Source: UBA9848 sp003454065 (GTDB lineage Bacteria; Spirochaetota; Spirochaetia; Sphaerochaetales; Sphaerochaetaceae). Taken from it: a stretch of DNA of 21,663 nt. The stretch's first letter is position 1. Each line of letters starts with the position of its first letter. Location of the stretch: NCBI GenBank assembly GCA_946629155.1, contig CAMOXM010000010.1, positions 1 to 21,663 on the forward strand. Direction: 5' to 3'. The translations under genes and the position numbers were made by a program. Below the pieces are notes generated by a model, which ran no database searches, was not told where the DNA came from, and was given only the letters and a program-made list of their open reading frames with translations. Of the stretch, positions 16,301-21,522 are shown in pieces.

Positions 16301-17309
16301 GCTTATATACGCCGCTGACTTTCGAATCATCGCTTATGATATCCGCAAACAAAGGTATGTCTTCCCTATCCTCGTCCGACATCCTGTCGGCATAAGGATT
16401 TCTGACAATAGACGAAATCTTCTTGACGCCGAGCGATGAAAGCGCATTTTTCACTGAAGCAACTGTTGCGGCGATCCTCTCGCCGTTTATCTCCTCGGCA
16501 TTGTCGTCATCCGAGTATGCGGACATCATGAACGCGTACATGAACTCGTAATACGGATCGTATAATATCGCATCGTCCCCATTCTTTATGACTTGAATGG
16601 TCGGCGCCTGCGCATCGCTGAAAGCAACGACACTAGGCTTTCTGTATGACGGCTGAGAGCTTTCGATCCATTCGCCGTTCTCAGTAAATGTGCCATGCCA
16701 TTCCTTCGCCACCTCGTAGTTTGGATCCCAGCCTTTTCTGGCCCAATCGAATCCGCTGTTGTCCTGCAGGCTGTTGAAGCTTATGCGCGCTTTTTTGCTG
16801 TTGTAATTCGGAGAAACGGTTCCGTCGTTGTAGGCGTATATGGGAACGGCCTTCTCATCAGCGCTCAATATATTGCTTATCGGACTCTTTTCCTTGTGGG
16901 AGACTTTGTAGAAAATGGGAACATAGTCGTTGTAATCATAGCCATCCCTCTCCAGCGCGCGCTTCGAAATCGGACTATAGACGGACATCGTTCCCATATA
17001 ATCCCAAAGATGCTTCTGGTACATGTGAGCCTTGACAACATCCTTCTCGAACCTATCCAATGCGTTGCGATTCAGACTGTCGCCGGAAAAAAACGAATTA
17101 TCGACTATTTCGTCCGGAACCAAGCCAATCGAAAGCCCGCTATTCGCAATATGCCATGACACGACATTTACGAGCAACTGCCGCTTGGAAAACCTTTCCG
17201 GAGATTTTGCGGCAAGCGCCGCCGCATAGTCCTCAGCCAGCGCATCCAATTCGGAGACTATGCCGGTGAACCTTCCGGTTTCGAGATACCAACCCAACTC
17301 CTTGATCAT
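13362..17309 (-). CDS. 1315-aa acidic repeat protein, putative tape measure or cargo-like CIS protein
   Basis: I do not recognise a family. The ATG at 17309 overlaps the stop of the DUF6760-like ORF (ATGA). The N-terminal 700 residues look folded and helical. Residues 730-1060 are acidic, Ser/Asp/Glu/Lys-rich and probably disordered, with a perfect 82-residue duplication (about 857-938 and 942-1023). The last 65 residues are a charged helix (ERYLEDKKQMDSFVESCIKE). There is no signal peptide and no transmembrane segment. It lies right after the tail assembly chaperone pair, where phages encode the tape measure, and before the baseplate genes, so a tube-length ruler is the leading guess. Against it, typical hydrophobic or coiled-coil tape-measure repeats are missing. 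A tube-lumen cargo or adaptor is the alternative. Confidence 0.75.
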   Translation of the reverse strand: MIKELGWYLETGRFTGIVSELDALAEDYAAALAAKSPERFSKRQLLVNVVSWHIANSGLSIGLVPDEIVDNSFFSGDSLNRNALDRFEKDVVKAHMYQKHLWDYMGTMSVYSPISKRALERDGYDYNDYVPIFYKVSHKEKSPISNILSADEKAVPIYAYNDGTVSPNYNSKKARISFNSLQDNSGFDWARKGWDPNYEVAKEWHGTFTENGEWIESSQPSYRKPSVVAFSDAQAPTIQVIKNGDDAILYDPYYEFMYAFMMSAYSDDDNAEEINGERIAATVASVKNALSSLGVKKISSIVRNPYADRMSDEDREDIPLFADIISDDSKVSGVYKRIFGDALADKVEFKELNQVRSAQKSQEENYRRNVRNKNGEDLALRFDFAIRNGFKGDDVVQAVFTKSARMPLNYKMVGDLQYAGLNQNEIAQVAGYEIPPSKSSAFSRALFNALSEFGTFKGSEYTKSELIDDVYNKVIVGKHLNRDVDVESSLDELFATGLNSLADGVLSMTEIKEFETAEAEILRQAHPSYRDRLADVLANARKGYKLVKKNVDMSPYELLTKARDAFKRENNLIADVGITYKSFAKRDVQEEKIRLFDTIDIDNFISRSESKESRRRVRDFSLELSEFVASERKGFNLFVEEEADSFIKSDLFVNAQVSEERVREIIEEERVIVEDSLKHDQRMKSETIRDIPLPLIYADVEHLDFSSDAEASDDAGYLNGVLGKGYAGSKLFSEGAAFYAYLMNAALSDADDSGLEESGASKTDVMGSDEGPESKKDSKGKSRENESDADFGKRKSKEKISEEIDELERRPEDAYDDEDDSDARNAFGKKERKTETDERDAAARKERVDVIEDTREGDDGLSSENSKKAENVMEADYGMSGKPVPKQHADSTDEREASEIEKPGVSNEDSHEKADGKSKSADRDAAERKQRVDIKNGAADDGDDGLSSENSKKAENVMEADYGMSGKPVPKQHADSTDEREASEIEKPGVSNEDSHEKADGKSKSADRDAAERKQRVDIKNGADDFVEEGSSAEEPADDNMSEAFDFNAGVTKIYDRNSFTDDGVVFVDRKGEKFIIVNDLAKDYKYKVPAEVETGAKPKGSKSARKSESYMDRVRGRSKRTGASASTVSDMTFAKKIDDMLKEWAISEGFVYYNVGKKQMVYDKNLAIYGFSKKFSNEDYYAYFRNKIPSAGRADGEASDDASNTGDFREDESEQEEYKPTFTGYPDFNKQNKERAEAVKKGKPKPKEEPEEDEEAEMLRRSTERYLEDKKQMDSFVESCIKEANESKIMAQAERAEKVMISSIISALENGLKK
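14242..14486 (-). repeat. Direct repeat copy 2 (245 bp) in the 1315-aa gene
   Basis: By reading, this block is identical base for base to 14497-14741, with a 255-bp period (85 codons) and a 10-bp spacer between the copies. It encodes residues 942-1023, including GMSGKPVPKQHADSTDERE and ADRDAAERKQRVDIKNGA. The lack of any silent difference implies very recent duplication or gene conversion. Confidence 0.92.
14497..14741 (-). repeat. Direct repeat copy 1 (245 bp) in the 1315-aa gene
   Basis: This is the upstream copy in the sense of transcription, encoding residues 857-938. Just before it, residues about 828-860 (DERDAAARKERVDV...DDGLSSEN) form a diverged, partial older unit related to the repeat junction (DRDAAERKQRVDI...DDGLSSEN). 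So the array once expanded from an existing motif. Confidence 0.92.
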
Positions 17310-17539
17310 CTGTTACCCGCAACATTGCTCTTCGCACTATCCATGATCCGCTTCATATCCTTTTCCAGATTCTTGGTCTGTTCGTCCCTTTCGCGCTTTA
17401 TGAGTTTGCGAATCTCACCTATCCATTCGGAACGTTCATGCTGCGTCATCTGCATGATTTCACTTTTCGACCATTTGAAATTGTAGGCCATGTAAGCCGC
17501 CTCGCCGAAAACTTCTTTTCGCGGGCGGCTTATATTTCC
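17306..17539 (-). CDS. DUF6760-like ORF, probably translated by -1 frameshift from chaperone B
   Basis: This ORF lies in the -1 frame relative to chaperone B and overlaps its 3' end. The block PRKEVFGEAAYMAYNFKW and then EIMQMTQHERSEWIGEI resembles DUF6760 proteins of other CIS loci, whose pattern I recall as YPxDRLYEEVAYxAYHFHW...ALEHxERRxWVEEI. The homology begins about 12 residues before the only ATG (17491), and no usable start lies upstream: the only in-frame candidate is a TTG at 17578 without a Shine-Dalgarno. Coordinates given run from the first -1 frame codon after the G5 run. A fusion with chaperone B would be about 197 aa. An independent 61-aa product from the ATG at 17491 (GAGG 8 nt upstream) is possible in addition. 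The stop overlaps the start of the 1315-aa gene. Confidence 0.7.
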   Translation of the reverse strand, partial: GNISRPRKEVFGEAAYMAYNFKWSKSEIMQMTQHERSEWIGEIRKLIKRERDEQTKNLEKDMKRIMDSAKSNVAGNR

Positions 17540-17898
17540 CCCAGGCGAGACAACACTCCTTCGAATTGATTCCCGCAATGCTGGCAGGTTATCGGCAGTC
17601 TCTTGATCACCTGGTGATTTATCTCATTCATGAAATCGACCAAAAAAGCAAAATCGACAGGATTGAGCTTTTCGATCGTGTTCCTGTTGACTATTGAGAC
17701 ATTGCCGAGCTGTTTGACACACATGCCGAGAAGGGCTACATAGAAAACTCCCGTATTCGTCGCCACCCCCATGTCTTTTTCCATGGCCAGAATATCCTTG
17801 ATTTTCAACAACCTCATCACCCCGGACACTTTCTTTCCGTTTTCGGAAAAACCAGTGCCTTTGGGAAGCACAAACTTGAATTCGGTTTTAATTTTCAT
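17530..17898 (-). CDS. Tail assembly chaperone-like protein B
   Basis: A 122-aa protein from ATG 17898, which has GAGGG about 9 nt upstream; the longer GTG reading from 17991 would overlap the preceding gene and lacks a ribosome site. Pattern: FKFVLPKGTGF, SGVMRLLKIKDI, LGNVSIVNRNTIEKLNPVDF, then CQHCGNQFEGVL with Cys105 and Cys108. It is a paralogue of chaperone A at 19273-19659, sharing the LPxG, GxMRL, LGxVSxV, TIxxL, DFxFL and CxxC positions. The family occurs in CIS and phage tail loci, next to the tape measure. Its 3' end overlaps the DUF6760-like ORF in the -1 frame with a candidate slippery site, as in gpG/gpGT chaperone pairs. The CxxC may hold one half of a zinc site. Confidence 0.8.
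   Translation of the reverse strand: MKIKTEFKFVLPKGTGFSENGKKVSGVMRLLKIKDILAMEKDMGVATNTGVFYVALLGMCVKQLGNVSIVNRNTIEKLNPVDFAFLVDFMNEINHQVIKRLPITCQHCGNQFEGVLSRLGEI
17538..17561 (-). promoter_or_regulatory. Candidate -1 frameshift signal (internal SD plus G-run)
   Basis: On the minus strand, AAGGAG (17556-17561) is followed after 13 nt by GGGGG (17538-17542) and AAA (17535-17537). In the zero frame this reads CTG GGG GAA ATA TAA; the Gly-tRNA on GGG can re-pair one base back on GGG. An upstream Shine-Dalgarno at 10-14 nt is the known stimulator of -1 shifting in dnaX. The site is not a perfect X-XXY-YYZ heptamer. The zero-frame stop follows two codons later. Confidence 0.6.
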
Positions 17899-17969
17899 TT
17901 CGCAAACCCTCTTACATAACGGAGATTCCCAAAATCTCTCAAAAGCATCCGAATCGCATGCGATGCGAA
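17899..17969 (-). other. Intergenic gap with palindrome and hairpin
   Basis: This 71-nt gap before chaperone B holds a perfect 12-nt palindrome, ATCGCATGCGAT (17953-17964), and a GAGATT/AATCTC hairpin (17922-17938). No promoter or T tract is seen. The ribosome site GAGGG of chaperone B lies at its end. Confidence 0.4.
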
Positions 17970-18554
17970 CTACAACTCCAGATTCTTCCACCTTCCGCCG
18001 CCTTTAGACGACGAATTGTCCCTCCCGAAAGGCTCTTCCTCGGCCTTTTTCTCGGATGTTCGCTCCTGCGCATCCGCCTGTTGCGGACTTGCAGAGCTTT
18101 CAGAAGCAGAAGCCACAGGGCTCGTATCGGAAAGAGCGGCCAGCGGATCCGCATCCTGCCCCGATGGCCTGTCATCCTTCTTCCTTTCCTTTCTGACAGG
18201 CTCCCATGCGTTCTCGAAATAGCTGTCTTCGCTGTCATAATCGAGATTGGCGAAGCGATTCGCGGTCGCATCCCTCTTGGCATTGTCTTTCTTCGTGATC
18301 AGGACTTTCCTATCTCCCGTATCGACATACACCAAATCAGCTTCCGTAGTAAACCTGTCAAGCTCGCTGAATTTGTAGTTCTTCTTGAGATAGGATATGG
18401 CTTGCGAGAAGTTCTTGAAATCCGAACCGTCGATTATCTTCTTTTTAGCGGAAGTGTCGGAAGCATGCCCTTGCGACAGCAGCAATGCCGCCGCATCCTT
18501 GACGACATCAATGCTCATGCCGTCCAAAATCTGCCTTATCTGTTCTGGTTTCAT
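17970..18554 (-). CDS. Unknown CIS-operon protein with disordered tail (194 aa)
   Basis: I do not recognise this gene. The chosen start is ATG 18554 (MKPEQIRQILDGM), with GGGAGG about 9 nt upstream and 4 nt after the pentapeptide gene stop; a longer frame to 18635 would overlap that gene heavily. Residues 1-90 look folded: two helices and then a beta hairpin, DLVYVDTGDRKVLITKKD. Residues 95-194 are Ser/Glu/Lys/Asp-rich and probably disordered, ending in SSSKGGGRWKNLEL. The hairpin pattern resembles two segments of the 1315-aa protein (GVVFVDRKGEKFIIVND and FVYYNVGKKQMVYDKN), hinting at a shared small domain. It has no signal peptide or membrane segment. A role with the 1315-aa protein is an inference from this likeness and from operon position. 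Confidence 0.7.
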   Translation of the reverse strand: MKPEQIRQILDGMSIDVVKDAAALLLSQGHASDTSAKKKIIDGSDFKNFSQAISYLKKNYKFSELDRFTTEADLVYVDTGDRKVLITKKDNAKRDATANRFANLDYDSEDSYFENAWEPVRKERKKDDRPSGQDADPLAALSDTSPVASASESSASPQQADAQERTSEKKAEEEPFGRDNSSSKGGGRWKNLEL

Positions 18555-18558
18555 ATCT

Positions 18559-19269
18559 TCATGCCTCCCTGCACCTGCGTATGAGTTCTTGCGCAGCGCC
18601 GATATCGGAAAGCTTCCTTTCTCCTTGAAAATCATCCTGCGTGAACTGCCCCAATCCTATGGATGCATAACTCTCCATGCTATCCGTAATATGTCCGGTA
18701 TTGTCGATGAAAACGCAATTGCGCACATTAGCTTCCCTAAACGGATACCCCGAAAAATCGCAATTTATGAAAAAGCACCCGTCTATTTTAGCTTGGTAAA
18801 ACCCATTCATGCCGTTATCGCCAGTGACACGGAAATTGCAATTCTTGAAAATCGTATTCCGAACAGTCGAATAAACCGCCTCGTAATCCACAAAATTGTC
18901 ATTCTCGAAAAAGCACCCGTCGATCTCGGCGCGCATCATAGTCGAATTTTCCACTATGGAATCATGCATTCGCGTTCTCAGCCATTTGCTTTTTATAAGC
19001 GTAATACCGGAGAATTGCGTGCCTTTTATGACATTGCAGCATTCCAGCACCGCCCGCTCCATGTTCGATCTGAAGAACATCATCTTGTCAAACACGCATT
19101 TTCTGAACTTGACCTCGTTGAGATTGCTATTGTTGACAGTGCTCTCAATCCAGTTGAATCCGTTTATTTCCATGGTGTCCAGACTGCATGAACTTATCTG
19201 CGCCTCTCTCAAGTCGCAGCAGATCCTGTCCTGTAAAATCTCGAGGTTTGAGAGATTCGATACGTACAT
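18559..19269 (-). CDS. Pentapeptide-repeat-like protein
   Basis: A 236-aa protein built almost entirely of five-residue repeats with Cys/Asn/Asp and Phe at regular places: VKFRKCVFDKMMFFRSNMERAVLE in abridged form, then IDGCFFENDNF, FKNCNFRV, IDGCFFINCDFSG and VRNCVFIDN. Such repeats (pattern A/C-N/D-L/F-x-x) fold into a right-handed quadrilateral beta helix. Family functions are diverse: protein interaction, gyrase protection, effectors. The ATG lies 3 nt after the chaperone A stop. It has no signal peptide. Being between two chaperone genes, it may be a structural or adaptor protein of the particle or a rigid cargo; the sequence does not decide. A short helical C-terminus (AAQELIRRCREA) follows the helix. 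Confidence 0.85.
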   Translation of the reverse strand: MYVSNLSNLEILQDRICCDLREAQISSCSLDTMEINGFNWIESTVNNSNLNEVKFRKCVFDKMMFFRSNMERAVLECCNVIKGTQFSGITLIKSKWLRTRMHDSIVENSTMMRAEIDGCFFENDNFVDYEAVYSTVRNTIFKNCNFRVTGDNGMNGFYQAKIDGCFFINCDFSGYPFREANVRNCVFIDNTGHITDSMESYASIGLGQFTQDDFQGERKLSDIGAAQELIRRCREA

Positions 19270-19272
19270 CAG

Positions 19273-19659
19273 TTATTCGCCCTTCTCTTCGTACATGCTC
19301 ATGTCGCTGTAAAGACCGCTCAAATCGACAGCAGTCTGAACATTGCAATTCGGGCATTGCACAACTATTTTGGAACCTACATCGCCGTTGAGCTGATGGT
19401 AAAGAAGCTGCAGATACAGAAAATCCGCCTCGAACAGCTCCTTTATCGTATCGGGAGTGACCGGAGACACATCGCCGATATTGCTTATGACCTTGCTCAG
19501 CAAAGTGATATCTCTGTAGCGAATGTTGAATCCGCTGGTCTCATCGTCCTGCAAATCCAGCTCATCCTTGGTCGTAGCCAATCTCATTCTTCCATGCCTG
19601 TGGACCTTATCATCAATGACAAGCCCCAAGGGAAGGTCGAAAGTAACATATTCAGCCAT
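19273..19659 (-). CDS. Tail assembly chaperone-like protein A
   Basis: A 128-aa protein of a CIS/phage family recalled as tail assembly proteins. It has FDLPLGLVIDDKVHRHGRMRLATTKDEL at the N-terminus in abridged form, LLSKVISNIGDVSPVTPDTI in the middle, LFEADFLYLQLLY next, and CPNCNVQTAVDL with Cys102 and Cys105 near the end. The pattern LPxGxxxxxGxxHRxGxMRLATAxDE is common in such proteins. It is a paralogue of chaperone B and lacks a partner ORF overlapping in the -1 frame at its 3' end. The ATG overlaps the stop of the DUF2997 gene (TGATG), so translation is coupled. It likely keeps the tape measure or tube components soluble before assembly (inference from family position). Confidence 0.8.
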   Translation of the reverse strand: MAEYVTFDLPLGLVIDDKVHRHGRMRLATTKDELDLQDDETSGFNIRYRDITLLSKVISNIGDVSPVTPDTIKELFEADFLYLQLLYHQLNGDVGSKIVVQCPNCNVQTAVDLSGLYSDMSMYEEKGE

Positions 19660-19871
19660 CAGTTGCTCCCATCCTTGATCTCTACCGACGAAGTTTCCTT
19701 TTCCTCTTCTTCGTAGTATTCGACCTTGTGCTCCACCATCTTCACGACACCGAGGCTTTCCTCAAGCTCCTTGGTAAGCTCCATGCACTTTTTGCCCTTC
19801 ATGCCGAGCACGTTAAGAGTAATCTCCCCTGTTTCTGAAATGGTGATCTCAAGTTCCTGTTTCTTTGCCAT
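19659..19871 (-). CDS. DUF2997-like small protein
   Basis: A 70-aa protein from ATG 19871, chosen because AGGAAG lies 7 nt upstream and because the family starts with a short Lys-rich segment followed by IxxxGEI; an ATG at 19889 overlapping the ATPase stop has its ribosome site too close. The sequence has LEITISETGEITLNVLGM followed by KGKKCMELTKELEESLG (about 25-41) and EHKVEYYEEEE, which matches DUF2997. The family is of unknown function and is often encoded beside Ycf46-type AAA+ ATPases and DUF1257 proteins (from memory). Here it lies 14 nt after the Ycf46-like gene. Confidence 0.82.
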   Translation of the reverse strand: MAKKQELEITISETGEITLNVLGMKGKKCMELTKELEESLGVVKMVEHKVEYYEEEEKETSSVEIKDGSN

Positions 19872-19885
19872 CAGCAATCTTCCTG

Positions 19886-21412
19886 TCATACCTCCAGACG
19901 TCTGGCGGTCTTTTCCTCAGCAGTCTGAGCCTTGCTTGCGGCTCTCGCCCTTATCTTAGCCCAATCCCTTGTGATTTTGATCTTATCGGCCATGGTCTGG
20001 GAAAGAGGGATCATGTTCGAAATCACATTCTGCAAGTACTTCTGATCCAAATCCTTGCCATCATCAAACGCATCGTAAAGCCCTGCGACGATGATTTCCT
20101 CTATTTCCGAACCGGCGAATTCCTTGGTTCTGTTCGCCAAATCATTCAAATCGAACGACTTGGGATCTCTCTTGCGCTTCTCGAGGTGTATTCTGAAAAT
20201 CTCCTTTCTCTCTTCCTTGGAGGGAAGATCAACGAAGAAAATCTCATCGAAACGACCTTTTCTGAGCAACTCCGGAGGCAATTCCTGAACGCTATTGCAC
20301 GTAGCAACGACGAAAACAGGCGTCTTCTTCTCCTGAAGCCATGTCAGGAACGTGCCGAAAACTCTCGCCGTAGTTCCGCCATCGGTCTGCCCCGAAGAAC
20401 TCAAGCCGCTGAAGCCTTTTTCCATCTCATCGAGCCAGAGTATCGAAGGTGCAATGCTCTCTGCAGTCGCAATAGCCCTTCTCACATTCTCTTCCGACGA
20501 ACCCACCAGGCTTGAAAACACCTTGCCGACGTCAAGCTTGAGAAGCGGAAGCTGCCACATGCTGCTGATAGCCTTCGCCGTCAAGCTCTTGCCGCAGCCC
20601 GGTATTCCCAAAAGGAGTATGCCCCTGGGTTCGGGAAGCCCGAAGTCCCTTGCCTTGCGGCTGAAAGCCTTGCCTCTCTTGTGAAGCCAGCTTTTCAATT
20701 CCTCCAAACCTCCGACGCCTGCCATGTTCTCGCTGACGTGATAATACTCGAGCACGCCGGACTTCCTTATTATCTGCTCCTTTTCGGACAGGATTATCTT
20801 CAAATCGAAGCAACCGCTTTCTATTACGGATTTGGCGAATACGTTCTCCGCCTCCTCAAGGGTCAGCCCCAATGCGGCTTCGATGACCTTATTCAGGAAA
20901 TCCTCGTTCTTTATGCTATTCGAAACCTCTCCGCCGACTCCATCGGCTATCCTCAGCGCGGATTTGCGTATCTCCTCCTTGTCCGGGAGCTTGTAATCGA
21001 CTACGGTCATCTCCTTCTCAAGCTCTAGAGGAACTTTCAAGACAGGCGAAACGAACACCACGTTCTTCTTGCTGCTGCTTTCCTTCAGGCAATGCCCAAG
21101 ATCTCTGAGCTTTCTGATCACGATGGGCTCGTTCATGAAATGATGATAGTCCTCCAAAACGAAAATTCCGTCGCATTCCAACTGCTTTATATATTCCAGA
21201 ATCTTGATCGGATCCTTGAACTCCGACAAATACGTGCCGTCATCCGTCCTGAGACCATCCGTAACCGTCCAGCGGAAAAACCTCTTGTTCTTCAGCCTTT
21301 CCTCGGTTTTCAAAGCTTCGAAAACCCTTTTCTCCTCAAACGACACAACATAAATCAACGGATATCGGGCCCTAACAAGAACTTGTATGGCATTCGATGA
21401 TACATCACCCAT
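19886..21412 (-). CDS. Ycf46-like AAA+ ATPase
   Basis: A 508-aa AAA+ ATPase. The ATG at 21412 (MGDVSSNAIQVL) is set by AGAGG 7 nt upstream; the frame stays open further up but through the promoter region. The N-terminal domain (about 8-220) has ARYPLIYVVSFEEKRV and FVLEDYHHFMNEPIVIRKLRDL, typical of Ycf46. The AAA module shows Walker A GIPGCGKS (269-276), Walker B ILWLDEM (324-330), sensor 1 TCN (371-373), the arginine-finger region RKGRFDE (384-390) and sensor 2 GSEIEE (434-439), so it should hydrolyse ATP. Ycf46 is of unknown function, found in cyanobacteria and plastids. Classical CIS loci encode a different AAA ATPase (Afp15) for assembly, and this protein may take that place. It is the first gene after the operon promoter. 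Confidence 0.92.
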   Translation of the reverse strand: MGDVSSNAIQVLVRARYPLIYVVSFEEKRVFEALKTEERLKNKRFFRWTVTDGLRTDDGTYLSEFKDPIKILEYIKQLECDGIFVLEDYHHFMNEPIVIRKLRDLGHCLKESSSKKNVVFVSPVLKVPLELEKEMTVVDYKLPDKEEIRKSALRIADGVGGEVSNSIKNEDFLNKVIEAALGLTLEEAENVFAKSVIESGCFDLKIILSEKEQIIRKSGVLEYYHVSENMAGVGGLEELKSWLHKRGKAFSRKARDFGLPEPRGILLLGIPGCGKSLTAKAISSMWQLPLLKLDVGKVFSSLVGSSEENVRRAIATAESIAPSILWLDEMEKGFSGLSSSGQTDGGTTARVFGTFLTWLQEKKTPVFVVATCNSVQELPPELLRKGRFDEIFFVDLPSKEERKEIFRIHLEKRKRDPKSFDLNDLANRTKEFAGSEIEEIIVAGLYDAFDDGKDLDQKYLQNVISNMIPLSQTMADKIKITRDWAKIRARAASKAQTAEEKTARRLEV

Positions 21413-21485
21413 TTTTTTCCTCTTTTCATCTTGCAAGCCGCCTTGTCGAATGCGAGAGCAGCGACTTGACATATTACTTCCTAAA

Positions 21486-21514
21486 ATTATAGCAAAATAT
21501 GTGTCAAAAGACAA
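21486..21514 (-). promoter_or_regulatory. Main operon promoter, extended -10 type
   Basis: On the minus strand, TTGTCT (21509-21514) and TATAAT (21486-21491) are 17 bp apart, and TGC precedes the -10 to form an extended -10 (TGnTATAAT). Transcription would begin near 21479, giving a leader of about 67 nt to the ATPase ATG. It lies just after the stop of the DHH gene. A TTGACA nearer the -10 (10-bp spacing) is too close to act as -35. Confidence 0.7.
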
Positions 21515-21522
21515 AACAACCG

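Noticed and set aside
17899..17991. GTG start for chaperone B at 17991
   Set aside because: It would overlap the preceding gene, has no ribosome site and adds a segment absent from paralogue A; the ATG at 17898 has GAGGG at good distance.
1383..21412. Complete prophage
   Set aside because: No capsid, portal, terminase, integrase, lysis or replication gene is present; gene content is tail-like only, with CIS-typical ATPase and membrane proteins.
21492..21508. TTGACA as the -35 box of the main promoter
   Set aside because: It lies only 10 bp from the TATAAT, too close for sigma70; the TTGTCT at 21509-21514 has the right 17-bp spacing.
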